Part shown: positions 22,167 through 33,894 of the stretch, piece after piece
Position numbering within the stretch: the first letter of the stretch is position 1
Layout of the letters: every line of letters begins with the position of its first letter
DNA from: Calycina herbarum
Taxonomy: Eukaryota > Ascomycota > Leotiomycetes > Helotiales > Pezizellaceae
Direction: 5' to 3'
Assembly (NCBI GenBank): GCA_001414485.1
Contig: LLEY01000136.1
Location: 106,859-170,858 of the forward strand
DNA length: 64,000 nucleotides
Notes under the pieces: model-generated
Told to the model about the DNA's origin: nothing
The model's input: the letters and a program-made list of their open reading frames with translations, nothing else
The model's database searches: none
Made by a program: the position numbers and the translations under genes

Positions 22167-24672
22167 ATGTAAAGATAGGGATTTTAGGAGATTATAGAAA
22201 GCAAAGAATAGTGGAGGGAAAAAAGAAAAGAAGAAGAAAAACCCTGGCTTGGTGAGGTTGTATGGGTTCTCTCGTGGGCGTTAGGTTTGGAATTTGCTAA
22301 GTTATCATCACACACTCATTTGGAAGCACCCTGGACCTAGAAATTAGAAATGATCGCTTTACTCATAAATTTAACATATATTGATGATAACTATTCTACG
22401 TGTATTTCTTGTGCTTCCTTCTGAACGCCCATACCTTTGTTCTAAATGCATCTGATATTTCAGACTGCAGTGACATTCCCAGGACATACCCGCTCAAGAG
22501 CTCACCTCCTTGCTCCGAATACGCTCAATTTACTTTTCGAGCTTATAAAACAGTGCAGGTTTATTGAGTATATTATTCCTGAAGATCTAGAAAATTGATA
22601 GATCTAGAAAACTGATCCATTTCTCGCCCTAATCTCTCTTGTAATTTCATTCACAATTTTTCTTCAATTTTTCTTGTGATGGATGGAGCTGCTCTACTAT
22701 CCTTATACTATACTTGTTGCTCTACGAAGTCTCTGGGTGGATGGTTTACTGAGAGGTTGGGCAAACCACAAGTAAGCTACTAATTGTCGAGTAAGCCACC
22801 AAAAGTTTGGGGGCCGAAAGATATGATAACAACGTCATACACAACGATAAATCAAGCTGGGTAAGCAGGTAGGTCTAAATCTCTTGGATAAATTCAAATA
22901 AAGTAACCTGGATCATTCAAAATCTCAAAGGAATTAAAAGTTGAAATAACTATCGCTTTTATTATTCATCGCGAAAACATCTCAACTTGTACGACGCGAT
23001 ACTTGGTAATTAAAACCGGTTAGATCTTAGGTAGGAAAGGAGAGAAATTTGCATAAATGACTCATAAAGAAACGCGAAGAATTGTGCACCGATATAGTGG
23101 CAATAACCTTCTCTGGGTGACAAATCCTCTCCGAGATACACCTGAAGCTACTCGTACTCGTACTGAAATAGATACGATGGAACAGTTTTCATCAAAGAAG
23201 CACCAAATAACAAGCATTTATTCTAAGCGTAAGAAATAATCAGAACAAGTGATAATCATCACAAAAGGTTCAGAATAACGAGCAAAACCATAAACACCAC
23301 ACATTTTCCACCTCACTCGAGGTTAAGTGACCAATTCTGTTGCAGACTCGTCCAGTGCTGGGGAAAATCAAACAATTGGAGGCCATTCCGCGCGTGGTGA
23401 ATCCGAAACCCTTCTGGAAATGAACTCGAGGACGAAAAAAGATTGTGTTCTATATAAAATGATCCTCTTCAGCGCTTGGTGAAATTGGATCATCATCATC
23501 CCCGGCTTTAGGATTCGTGGGCGATCTCGACTTGGCTGCGGGGAAATAGCAACCGAAGCAAACTGCATGAAACATTCTGAACAGTAATGATCCTTAATCT
23601 TCGGGCCTCCCGATCCCTCGACGGTCGTGACGACCTGAAAGTAATCAGAACCTGACACAAGGGAATATCTTCAAATCTCACCTGGAGTCCAGCAGATCTG
23701 GTTGGGGCGTGGTGGGAGCACGTGGAGACATCGCATCTCTTGGGTGTGTCGGATGAGGGTCGCGATGAAGAGGTTGATTGGTGAGGAGTTTTTCATGGTG
23801 TGCATGTCAGGGCATGTTTTGTCTCTGGTCGGGGACATCGGGACCCACCAACGCCCATTCTAAATCGGACGTCAGCCAGCGCTTTGGAGAGCAGGCAATA
23901 GCGGTTATTTAGACGTCGTCCTATCATCGCCCTCAACGTTGGTCGTCGTGTGCGCAAAGGGACACGCCAATGGCGAGAGCAGGCGAGAGGAGGCGAGAAG
24001 GAAGCAGAACGAGCCAAACACTGCAATGTGTACCCGCTCGCGACCAAACAATGACCAGCTTCATGAGCCCTCGTAGCACCGGATCCGATGGGCAGGCACA
24101 CCCACTCATCTGCCCACCCCTCCCTCCCCTCTCGCACCACACCAACTCTCCTCCACCCACCAGGTTCAATATTCCTCTGCAAATCATCGAGGCGCCTGGT
24201 GCAGGAGGATTTTGGCGGGTGAGCGAGGGGAACGAATCATCACCCACGACGTGTGGATGAGATGGTGAGATGGCTCGTTATCTGCCGTGGTACCTTGCTA
24301 CAATTCAACCCAAGAATCTGCTCTTTTTCTTTGTTCTTCCTTCCTCTCTTTTCCTCCTCTCGCTCTCCTCTCATCCTCCTCCTCCTTCGCTATCTTCTTG
24401 TTCCTTCGTTCTTATTGTTGTGTGATATTCCAGCTCTGTGAGCGTGCGAAATGCAGTCGTGATCATGAAGACCTTGAGCGGTTATTTGGATGCCGCATAT
24501 ACCGCCTGGCTGGGGACAGCGGTCAATTGTTGTTCGTCGCCACGGAAGAGTGGGAGTGAGGTTGTTTCCTCAAGAAATCGTCAGTATTTTCCTCATAGTG
24601 AAAGTGCAAGCAAGCAAGTGCATTTTTATTCTTTTGCACCATTCTAATTCCCGTATAGAGATAGAAAGACCG
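22167..24672. other. Intergenic region with pyrimidine-rich promoter tract
   Basis: Includes the end of the duplicated block, a short internal repeat near 22575-22615 (GATCTAGAAAA twice) and several short frames without support (23057-23239 plus; 23368-23658 minus). A strong CT-rich tract at about 24318-24412 lies 260 bp before the next start codon, as is common in fungal core promoters and 5' leaders. Confidence 0.4.
22295..22405. repeat. Right copy of diverged direct duplication
   Basis: Matches 19806-19935 over CACACACTCATTTG, CGCTTTACTCATAAA and ATATTGATGATAACTAT, in the same order. Confidence 0.6.
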
Positions 24673-26136
24673 ATGAGGATAGAGCACCAGCAGCCTCGTT
24701 TAATTCCCCCACCCATCTCAGAGCCTTACTCTCGACCCTCAACGAGTAGAGGAAGGGAATGGGCTGACCGAACAAGGACGTTTGCATCCCGCGCATCAAG
24801 TCGCGGTCGTTTCTCTGCGAGAAAAAGGTTAAATGCATATAATGGTCCGCGCCGGCCGCGAATAGGTGCAATAGGTGCTCCATCAGATTTTCGACATGTA
24901 GGACAGGCGATGCCCACTCGAACGGCACCAACATTCAGGCCTTTGGAGTTGAGCATATATAGAGAGGAAAGACTTTCTCCGTTACTTCCTCACTTCGATA
25001 CGATGGAAGCACTTCCTCGACCAGCCTCGGTGATTACCCACACGAGAAGTGAAAGTGCTTTATCCTTTCAAATCCCAAGGAAACCTTTGCGCGCGAGCTC
25101 CAGAGCTTCTTCGGAATGGACTTCCAACTTTCAAGCAAGACCTGGTTCGATTAGTGCTCAGGAATTGTTGGCCAATATCGAAAGTGAGCTACCAAGGGTT
25201 CCGGAACAAGCGAGGTTACGCTCTATGACTGAGCCACCGGCTTATGAACGTATCAAGAGTGCTTTGCACGAGAAGTTTGAATTGGAACAGAGACTGAGAG
25301 ATATCGATGAGGTTATTGAGGAAAGAAAGAGCGTTTATTTCAACAGTCGACCAACTTCAAGAGCTACTTCAAGGGGTGCTCGAAGTATCTACTCGGATGT
25401 CACCAAAGGTTTGTTTTTCGTCCGTGCGATGTTTTATGAATGATGTTAATAGATCTTAGAACCAATGCCTCTCACACCCATCACCCAACCATCATTCGCC
25501 AACCGCGTCGCTGCCACCAGCGGCTCAACAATCACCACAACCATCATCCCCCGCCCCCAAACCGCCCCCGAAAAACAAATCCACCCCCTCCAAATCTCAG
25601 CCGTCTCCCCAACCATCCCCTCACCACCACCCAAATCCCCCCTCCGTCCCCAAGCATACGCACTCCCCCCACCCCTCCCCCTCATGCTCGTGCAAAACCA
25701 AAAACCAGCCCACCCCCCTCTCCGAAAGAAGAAGTCCTTCGGCCGCGTCTCAACCTGGTTATTCCCCAACACCTCCGCCGCAAAAGACGATGGACATAAG
25801 CGCATCGATTCCATGGATTCCATCACCAATACCCCTAAACCCGTTACTGAGAAAGAGGGGTTTTACCAGTGTGTGGAGATGCCGCAGGTTGAAGAATCTT
25901 ACTACAACAGCCACAACAGAAGGGATTCTGTTAGTACGGTTTCGACGCTGAGTACTATTACTACTACCTACTCCGAGGAGTTTGAGGAGAGGAATGAGGA
26001 TGAGACGATCACGCCGGAGAGTAGTCCGGGAAGACGGGTTGTTGGGAGAGGGGAGTTGAAGTTGGGGTTTGAGAAGGAGATGGAGGTTGAGCGGCTTGGT
26101 GGGGTGAGGAGGAGTCGTGTTGGTGTTGCGTTTTAA
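24673..26136 (+). CDS. Low-complexity protein with a short coiled coil, function unknown
   Basis: Two exons, 24673-25408 and 25460-26136, give 470 residues. The intron is GTTTGT...CTTAG (51 bp). The first exon is Arg/Ser/Pro-rich. A likely helix (YERIKSALHEKFELEQRLRDIDEVIEE, shown here in part: EKFELEQRLRDIDEVIEE) lies around residues 200-226. The second exon starts with a long Pro-rich stretch, then KKKSFGRVSTWLF and a Ser/Thr-rich acidic tail. No signal peptide or membrane segment. The start was chosen because upstream codons in the same frame look like leader DNA. I do not recognise a domain. Confidence 0.65.
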
Positions 26137-27303
26137 TTTTGCTTTGTGTATAGGATGGAAAATGGATGGGTTTGGAATGGGGACTCGGAAAGCCCTTGGA
26201 CGGAAATGGGTTTGATATGGACATGGTAATTATCCGGAGGGCCAAAGGAAGGGAATTGGGAGGTTATTTTATGATACCACTTTTTTTTTTTGTATAGATT
26301 TCATCGGACCTTGATATTGGGACTGATTGGATTGGATTGGGGGCCAGAGTGGAGAGGTGGTGTCTTGACATGTATATATACTACGGTGTATCCATGTTGG
26401 TAGGAATAGAGATGGAGAGAAGAAGATAATTAAATCACGATTTTGAGAGAGCAAATAAAGTGCGATGTTTTCTGCAGGGCCACAGCCTTGCCTTTAGACA
26501 GCCAGTAATTATGCCTCCCCTAGCGCAATGTGCACCACTTTCAACGCAGGCCTAATGAAAATTTGCTAAAAAATGGGCTGAGCTTAATTAGCCTCATGTG
26601 CATCCAATCATATTTTTATTTTGTTTTTACTACGATGTTTAAACGCTGTGTTGTCGGTTTCTTGGAGTCGTCTGTATTCTGAAGTGGCAGTATGGTAAAT
26701 ACGACAGGTTCGTACTTGCTTACCTACTACCTACCTAGCTCGTGTTCCAACTTTCTAGGGTATTCCAAGTCAATTATCCTAAATACTTGGAACAATTTAA
26801 CGTTACCCTAGAAATTTGGGAGAATTGATTTTAATTGCCCTAAACTATCTGGGTTAATAACTGGGAATAACGAGGTTTTTATTTACTGCCGCTTTTAATG
26901 TCCACCCCCTCAGAAAGCTTTTTATCGCCACACCTGTGAAATCAATGCAGCGACTGACTGTCTTTACTCTACTACTTCTTGTCTGTGATTATTTCCTTGA
27001 GACATTGGCATAGTATCAAAACCGATCAGTACTGGAACAAAAGGGAAATGAAAGAGTTGATGTCGTCCCTGCACGGCATGACGGGAAGTGAAGGCTGAGA
27101 AAACAGCTCAACCCCTGTTGCAGTAATGGACCCACTAAAATGACCTCGGGGTCACGAAAAGTCGAGATTGTTACGGTTCCCTCACTGTCGCGACAGAGGC
27201 AGGAGCAAACAGACAACATGAATCTTACGTCAACCCACGACCCAAATAACATCGCAAGCTAAGAGTGAACACTACATGGGTTGATTGAACAAACCTTAAA
27301 AAG
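26137..27303. other. Intergenic region carrying MITE-like copy E
   Basis: Contains the 3' flank of the previous gene with a T11 run near 26281, copy E (about 26671-26904) and 400 bp of probable promoter for the RNA-binding protein gene. Confidence 0.5.
26671..26904 (+). mobile_element. MITE-like element, copy E
   Basis: The right end TTTACTGCCGCTTTTAATGTCCA is well preserved (its core TGCCGCTTTTAATGTCCA is the inverted repeat). The left end is mutated but keeps AAGTGGCAGTA and ACAGGTTCGTACTTGC. The interior has CCAACTTTCTAGGGTA and CTTGGAACAATTTAA like the other copies. Confidence 0.7.
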
Positions 27304-29706
27304 ATGTTGTTCCCAGAAGAAGATGCGCTGTTGCTGAAGAAGTGGATTGTAAAGCGATTGGAAAATACGTACGTTTGTCTTGCCTTCGTTCCTTCCCCGT
27401 TTGCACTGGAGTTGCGCTAATTTCTTGGGTACCTCAGATCAGATGCGGACGCTGATGTCCTTGCTGACTACGTCCTTGCTCTCCTCCGACACGATGGCGA
27501 CACAGAGACTGTGAAAGCTCTCTGCATGGCCGAGATTCCAGACTTCCTCAAGGAAGATTCTGCCGGCTTCATTCGCGACGTCTTTGATGTCATCGCATAC
27601 AAATCATATCTGCCAGGCTCAGCTCCACCTCCCCAGCGAAGACCCTCATTTCCGTTTGCACCACCGACCGGCCCTTCTGCAATGCCTTCGTACGCACCTG
27701 GACCCACGTTGGGTATGGGAGGACCACCATTTGGAGGACCGAACGGTTCGAGGAAACGTACATACAACGATCGAGGAGATGGTGATGCTCAGGATCGTGG
27801 GATGGCGCCGATGGGAGGACCAGATTCGAGAATGTTCAAGCAACCGCGACGAGGTGGGGGAATGCCAGGTCGAGGGGGCTATGATAACTTCAATGGACGT
27901 GGAGGATTTCCTGGAGGTCGACAACCACCGATGCTTCATCACGGTCCCCCGAATCTGATGCCGACCTTCGATCCTGCCGACCCTATGGCCTTTATGCTTC
28001 AGATGCAGAATATGGGACAGAATTTGGGATGGGATCCGAAGCTAAATGCTCCTCCTATTTCGCCTGTCGGTAGGGGACCACCACCAGTCGCCAGGCAGCC
28101 GAGGAGACCGAGATGCCGAGATTACGATCAAAAGGGATTCTGCGCGAGGGGGAATACCTGCATGTATGAGCATGGTGATAATTCGATATTTGTGCCACCT
28201 GGAAAGAAGTCTGATGAATACGATCCCACGAATGCTAGTCTCATGACTGGAGTTGAGCTGAATGGCAACCAAAATGGTCCTAGTCCTCTTAGTCCCGGCC
28301 CTAGTGCTAGCTTCAATAATTTCAACAATAATACAAGAGGCAACGATAGAGGAAGAGGAAGGGGTGGTCCTTCAAGGGGTGATCGCGGCGGCAATGCTAG
28401 CAGACGAGGTGGACGTGCAGAATTCTCATCCGACAGACCAAACTTCGACAGAAGCAAGACTACTATCGTGGTAGAAAACATTCCCGAGGACAAATTTTCG
28501 GAGGATGCAGTACGGGACTTCTTCTCTCAATTTGGCAGCATTAAAGAAATAGGAATGAGGCCATACAAGAGATTGTCAATCGTCAAATTTGAGGATTGGA
28601 ACGGTGCAAGTGGGGCATATAACTCACCAAAAGTCATTTTCGATAACAGATTCGTCAAGGTTTATTGGTACACCAATGACAGTTCTCTTCCACAACCTCC
28701 AGCAACTGGTGCGACCGGCTCAGCTGTCAAGAATGGCAACCATGAATCATCCCCTCCCAAAGAAGCAGAGCCTCAAATTGATCTTGAAGAATTTGCTCGT
28801 AAGCAAGAGGAGGCGCAGAAAGCACACGAGGAGAAGATGAAAAAGAAGCTGGAGATGGAAGTGGCAAGAAAAGAGCTTGAGAAACGACAAGAAGAGCTGG
28901 CAAAGAGTCGAGCTGAAGAAAAGAGAAAGTTGATGGAGAAACTGGCTGCAAAAACTGCAAAGTCGGGCGGCACTCCCACTCCTACAACTGGCGATGCAAA
29001 ACCCGTTTCACAAACTGATGCTTTGAAAGCCCAGCTTGCTGCTTTAGAAGCGGAGGCACAATCACTAGGTATTGATCCTACTGCTGAGGAGCCCTCATAT
29101 GGATACCGAGGCCGCGGTCGAGGACGTGGTGGTTACAGAGGCAGAGGGGCATTCGTACCTCGTGGTTTCCGAGGGGGTTATCGAGGCCGAGGCGGAGCAC
29201 CATTTGCGGGAGGGGGCGCCTACAAACTTGACAACCGACCCAAGAAGATTGCTCTTACTGGAATCGACTTTACTGATACTGAGAAGGATGAGAACCTCAG
29301 ACAGTTCTTACTCGTAAGTCACCTTACCTCCTTGAATTTACTGTTGACATTTTTTTAACATGAACAATAGGGTATTGGTGAATATACCTCTCTTGATATC
29401 ACACCTTCTACCACAACTATTACTTTCAAAGACCGCTTCACAGCAGAGAAATTCATGTACGGCATCCCAGACGGCGAACTCCCTTCTGTTGGCAAGTTGG
29501 AAATGGCATGGGTTCAAACTCCGCTGCCACCTGTGAACTTGAACGCTACCAAGAGTGAGATGGATGTTGTTAAACACGAGAATGATAACGATGTTATGGC
29601 GCTTGACTCTAGTCCTGTTCGAGGGGGTGGAAATCATCATCATGGGCATGGGCATGGTATGGGCGATGATCTCGATTACGATGTTGCTGAGGACTATGTC
29701 ACGTGA
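27304..29706 (+). CDS. RBM26/RBM27 (S. pombe Rmn1)-like RNA-binding protein
   Basis: Three exons, 27304-27368, 27438-29313 and 29371-29706, give 758 residues. Introns have GTACGT...CTCAG and GTAAGT...AATAG ends. Order of parts: an N-terminal PWI-like helical region (DADVLADYVLALL...VFDVIAYKSYL), a Gly/Pro/Arg-rich linker, one CCCH zinc finger starting near residue 248 (CRDYDQKGFC...CMYEH), RGG-rich sequence, an RRM around residues 361-433 (TTIVVENIPEDKF), a Lys/Glu coiled coil, a second RGG box, and a C-terminal RRM-like half (KKIALTGIDF...EMAWVQTP) split by intron 2. This architecture matches RBM26/27 and Rmn1, which work with the nuclear exosome-targeting machinery on polyadenylated RNA. 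The nuclear role is inferred from the family. Confidence 0.82.
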
Positions 29707-30465
29707 GAAGGCAGGCGTGAATTGCATGGAGTTTGGGAGGGCAAAAATGGGATGATTATGGGGATTTGTGTAGATATACATTGTACCAATATTTTTGTGA
29801 GAATGGGGGTACATTGTCCTAACCGTTTCGGAGAATTGAGTCCCATTTTTTGAGTGCGTTGGGGACAATTGTCGTTGTTGTGGGCAGGTGCGACTCGTAC
29901 ACTCTCGTGATTGTTTTTTAAAAAGGAATCGGATACTAAAGGTAAATAAGAACGATGAAGCTAATGCCTCTAAATTGTAAATAACGTTAGTTAATGCTCA
30001 TCAATTAAAAAAGGATCTCACACCCCCCCCCCCCCCCAATGCCCTGCCCTGCCCTGCCCGAATCTCGGCATTCTCCTTTGTTTTCGGCAGCCTGAAATTT
30101 GGCCATTTTCCCCCTCGTGATTCCGACCGTTCTGGACAAATTTTATTTTGATCTGTTAAGACTATTTGGGTTAAATACAACCACAAAACAACTGAACTAA
30201 CACCCTTACTGAAGGTCTAGATGAGGAGGGTGGTGGTGGTTGCCACATTCACCACATTTACTGTCGTGGTGATTTTAGGAGTGAGAATATAAGGTTGGGA
30301 ACCCCTTAATAGGTTATTGTAAACTTATTTCTTAACAAGGCTAATGAAGCAAATGAGATACGTGTTTTCTTATTATGCCGGACCAATGAGATAATAGTGG
30401 AATGCTCGAACCCCGTACAAACTGGAGATACCAGCTGTCGCAAATTGGCCAGTCAATTCTTCCAC
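29707..30465. other. Intergenic region between converging genes, with a poly-C tract
   Basis: The RBM26-like gene and the alpha/beta hydrolase converge here. It contains 15 C residues (30023-30037) followed by four TGCCC units (30040-30059). No gene seen. Confidence 0.5.
30023..30059. repeat. Poly-C run plus TGCCC x4 microsatellite
   Basis: C15 at 30023-30037, then AA and four tandem TGCCC units. Such tracts often vary in length between strains and reads. Confidence 0.9.
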
Positions 30466-31851
30466 TTAGAGCTGAGTTCCTGTCCAAGGCTTCCAGCCTT
30501 CAACCTCTTCCTCCATCATTTCATTTGCTCGGTCCAAGCTGAATGCCGATAATTTTTCCGGATCCAATGGTTCCTCCTCCTTATCTACTCCAACCAAAAT
30601 AGCCCGACTTTGAAGTCCCATCTTCCCCTCAGCAAAATCCCAGCATGCCCGAGCCCAAGTTTCCATACATCTAATGGATTGAGGCCACTCTCCTGTTGTT
30701 GCCCAAGGCCAATTTTCACTCATGATTGGGAAATCATGCGGCATTCCCTCGTACTCTTCATATGAAACTCTACCCCCTGCCCGAGCTATATTTTGTACTG
30801 CCAGCCTTGCTGCTCCAGTCATAACCTCTTGGCCACCGGCAATCCACATAGGTGGAGAGTCTTTCCAACTTTTGGCCAGGCAAGGAGAGACGAGTGGGTG
30901 GCACATCATACTCTTATCGGCATACACATGGCAGCGAGGTGGATTGGAGGGCCATAGTGGACAAGATGGGAAGTCGGGTTTTTGAAATGACCAATCGCCA
31001 TCCCAAATGTCGTACTTGAGATTCTCTTTCGATGTAAGTGCATAGGTCAAATCAAGATCAGGGCTGAGTAGAGCGACACCGGCGGGAAGTGGCAATTCCT
31101 CGAACTTTCCATTGAACTGTATCTTCTCTCCTCTGTTCCTTGCGGATAGAAGCACCTGTATAAGGGATAAGGCAAGATTTGCACCAGCGCTATCACCAGC
31201 AAATACGATTGACGAAGCCGGGACGGGATCCAAGAAACTATCCTCTCCAGGGGAAATCAAAGATATATAAGCGAAGAGAGCATCGACAAGCGCTGCTGGA
31301 AACACATTTTGTGGAGAAAGTCGGTAGCGAAAGGTAACGCAGCAGCCCCCAGTCAACTGTACAAGTTTGGTCGTGGTTGATTGATACCGAGAGGGTGTAT
31401 TGATACTGTGAGACGTCAGTTTTGGCACTCCATGGCAATAGAAGACATACCAAAACCCTCCTCCGTGAAAGTAGAGTATGGTTACTGGATGAATAACATC
31501 CTTCATTATCTCATTATACTTTTCTTCCTCGCTGGCAAAGGAAGTTGGCGGTTTTGTCCCATCATGGACTGGTTGGTACCCAGTCCATCTGAAAGCGACA
31601 TTTCCAACAGGGATTTTCTCAAAGATTTCGCTTCCTGTTCCGAGGTCTTGGATTGTGTTGTGAATGATCTCGGAAATGTTGTTTTCCCCCGTGTACTGTT
31701 TGTGAAAGGTGGAAGAAATCACGGGGGAGTCCCATTCCGCTTCTACCTCCGTTGAAGTGAGTTCCTGGAGCAGTGAGAATGTCGCACGACCTTGACATGC
31801 TTCCCGGGTCTTGTTGACGATGGAAATCTGGTCTGGAGTGAGGCTAGCCAT
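30466..31851 (-). CDS. Alpha/beta hydrolase (hormone-sensitive-lipase-like esterase)
   Basis: Two exons, 31451-31851 and 30466-31405, give 446 residues. The 45-bp segment 31406-31450 could be read through in frame. However, it has a GTATGT donor, a CTGAC branch-like site and a CACAG acceptor, and removing it restores the family's HGGGF-C/Y-...-P spacing, so I treat it as an intron. The oxyanion motif is YFHGGGF, the nucleophile is Ser in GDSAGANLAL, and the catalytic His is probably in GMPHDFP. The acidic residue is less clear (GGQEVMTGAAR region). Such enzymes hydrolyse small esters; the substrate is unknown. No signal peptide, so it is likely cytosolic. Confidence 0.8.
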   Translation of the reverse strand: MASLTPDQISIVNKTREACQGRATFSLLQELTSTEVEAEWDSPVISSTFHKQYTGENNISEIIHNTIQDLGTGSEIFEKIPVGNVAFRWTGYQPVHDGTKPPTSFASEEEKYNEIMKDVIHPVTILYFHGGGFWYVFYCHGVPKLTSHSINTPSRYQSTTTKLVQLTGGCCVTFRYRLSPQNVFPAALVDALFAYISLISPGEDSFLDPVPASSIVFAGDSAGANLALSLIQVLLSARNRGEKIQFNGKFEELPLPAGVALLSPDLDLTYALTSKENLKYDIWDGDWSFQKPDFPSCPLWPSNPPRCHVYADKSMMCHPLVSPCLAKSWKDSPPMWIAGGQEVMTGAARLAVQNIARAGGRVSYEEYEGMPHDFPIMSENWPWATTGEWPQSIRCMETWARACWDFAEGKMGLQSRAILVGVDKEEEPLDPEKLSAFSLDRANEMMEEEVEGWKPWTGTQL

Positions 31852-32598
31852 TGCTTTAGTAGTTGTAGTAAGTAAGAATGTTTTGCAGAAAGGTTTGACA
31901 GTGATCTTTGAGCTCTGAGAATTCGAGAGGGGTTATAAGCTGACCGGATGTTTGTTGTTGGTGTTGGTCAATTGTTGGTTGTGATCGTTAAGCGAGGATC
32001 ACGAACTGTATGCAAATCCTCCCTCAATCTCCAAATAGCTGTACTCGGCGAGAAATTGGCCTTTAGCATTCAACCGGATGTTACATTGTTGATTTTGGAT
32101 GACATTCTTAGATCAAATATCTTTAAATTTAGGGGGGGTTAAATATGTGGTCACCTGACATTCGCCCCTCGCAAATGGGCCATAAAACGGGAACTATTAC
32201 CTATCGTTGCTCTGATTTTGTGAACCAGTAGTCAGTCTTGGCCTGGATAGTCTTAGACCATGAATATAATTATCCTAAATGTTTAACAAAACCAACTTCA
32301 ATTGAACCAGGAATTTCTCAAAACGAGAGTTAGTTACTGCCGCCGTTATTGTCTACTACACGCCCTCTTCCTCGCATGTATCTTCCCATTGTACTATCAT
32401 AAATTGTACTGTCAAATCTAACTGGTTTTTTTTCTCATAGGAAAGCTGTCATATTCTCAAACCCCCGTTGACCTAGACCTAAAAGTATAAAGTGTCACTA
32501 TTGGTAGGTAAGCCACCAATAGCCCACCAATTGCCATTTTTATTCATCCAACTTTAACCCATATTGAACTACCTGCCGATAATGAGATTAATCACTAG
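31852..32598. other. Intergenic region with MITE-like remnant J
   Basis: Upstream region of the hydrolase gene, then a decayed element copy (about 32260-32355). No other feature seen. Confidence 0.45.
32260..32355 (+). mobile_element. MITE-like element, truncated copy J
   Basis: Only the right half is clear: ATTATCCTAAATGTTTA-like interior, then GTTACTGCCGCCGTTATTGTC at the right end (core TACTGCCGCCGTTATTGTCT). The left terminal repeat was not found. Confidence 0.5.
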
Positions 32599-33894
32599 CT
32601 AAAGCTCCTTTCTTCCGCTGCTCTTCCACCACACAGAGACCCGAGTAGCATTCTCCTCGCCAACCCCCCGAAAAGGCGATGGTGTATGGACCAAAGGATC
32701 CCTATCATCTCCTCTTCTATATATATTCATCAAGCGACCATGCGTGGGAGTGATTGCTCGATTGCGGTTCCAATTGATCAAAATTGCTTTACAACAAGTT
32801 AGCATTGCGAAGTTCCAACAAGTAAGATGCTTACCAATTGCGAAATTAGTATAGGTATCAGCATTATGTATAGCGCCAAAGGGACCACGCGGCAATTGAG
32901 CCAAAAGAAGAACATTTCTCTCGCCATATGCTACGGCCCCCCTCAATTGCGCCAAATCGAGTCGTGTCTCCTGTGCTGCAAAATTCTACAAAGAGATATC
33001 AGTTTTCAAGGTGGTAGAAAGGAGGCACATTGAAACATACTGCTTCTGTCTCGTCGCCACCCACACCATCCATAAGAAACAGATCCACAATACGACCCCC
33101 ACCCAGATCCTCTATGAAATTTCAGTATCAAACTTCCGCCAAAAAAAATGAAAACATACCGCCATACGGGTAACCAGGGACCACTGGAAGAAAACGACTG
33201 ACATCGCCAGCATAATGCATAAGTTCATGTAAGATTGCACCTTGTCTTGTTGCATGGAAGCGCTCCAATTGTCCCTCGGATGTCTCCCCAGGATGCATGC
33301 TTAAAATGTCTTCAAGAGCTCTCCATCCCCTATATAAATTCAAAGTTGGGTTATCTCCCATCGGATCGTATTGAGCTATTGGCGTTCCGAGATTGCCATT
33401 CGCATCGTTTTCCTGTTGGGGTGTAGCGAGACGGTCCATATTTATTACGAAGTTGTTGTTGTTGTTAGGGTCCAAGTCGTTTCTAATGTCTGCCACACGG
33501 CGGAAGATAGCTGTACATTACAGAATGTCAGCCGTGAGGACCGAGGTAAGTATAAAAGGGAAAATGCTCTCTTACTCATAACATTGTCATAATAGTCTGC
33601 ACTGCCAAAGAATTGAAGAAAAATAGCATCATCGGCTCGAACATTATCCACAATTAATCGGGAGAGTTCAGCGACTTGGTCGATATAACGATCTACATCT
33701 TCCGCGGTTATGTCTCTTGTGCCTGGTGGGTTGGCACCGGTAGCCCTAACTGGAAAACCATTTATATTGAAAATCCACCTTTTGGCGATCGAATTGGATG
33801 ACAAGGCGTCCGGTGCATGAAAGGATTCAATGCTTCTTGCAAGAACCACCTGGACGATGAGTACAAAATACGCAAAAGGTTGTATAAAATACAT
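32599..33894 (-). CDS. Secreted HExxH metallopeptidase, M35/deuterolysin-like
   Basis: Five exons, 33576-33894, 33160-33510, 33041-33111, 32835-32985 and 32599-32786, give 359 residues. Introns are 65, 48, 55 and 48 bp with GT/AG ends. The N-terminus (MYFIQPFAYFVLIVQVVLARS) is a signal peptide, so the protein should be secreted. The zinc-binding HELMH lies at residues 201-205, followed by a Gly-rich segment (YPYGGEDLGGG). Near the C-terminus is NADTYTNFA, like the NADSYALFA motif of M35-type and lysine-specific metallo-endopeptidases. The catalytic Glu and both zinc His are present. It is divergently arranged with a secreted cysteine-rich gene at 34679. Peptidase activity is inferred from the motif; substrate unknown. 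Confidence 0.78.

Noticed and set aside
23368..24250. Minus-strand gene in the 23.4-24.2 kb GC-richer stretch
   Set aside because: Several overlapping frames exist on both strands but none joins into a consistent spliced protein or shows a domain.
25440..25829. Overlapping frames on both strands in the proline-rich exon
   Set aside because: They arise from the C-rich low-complexity coding sequence of the 24673-26136 gene.
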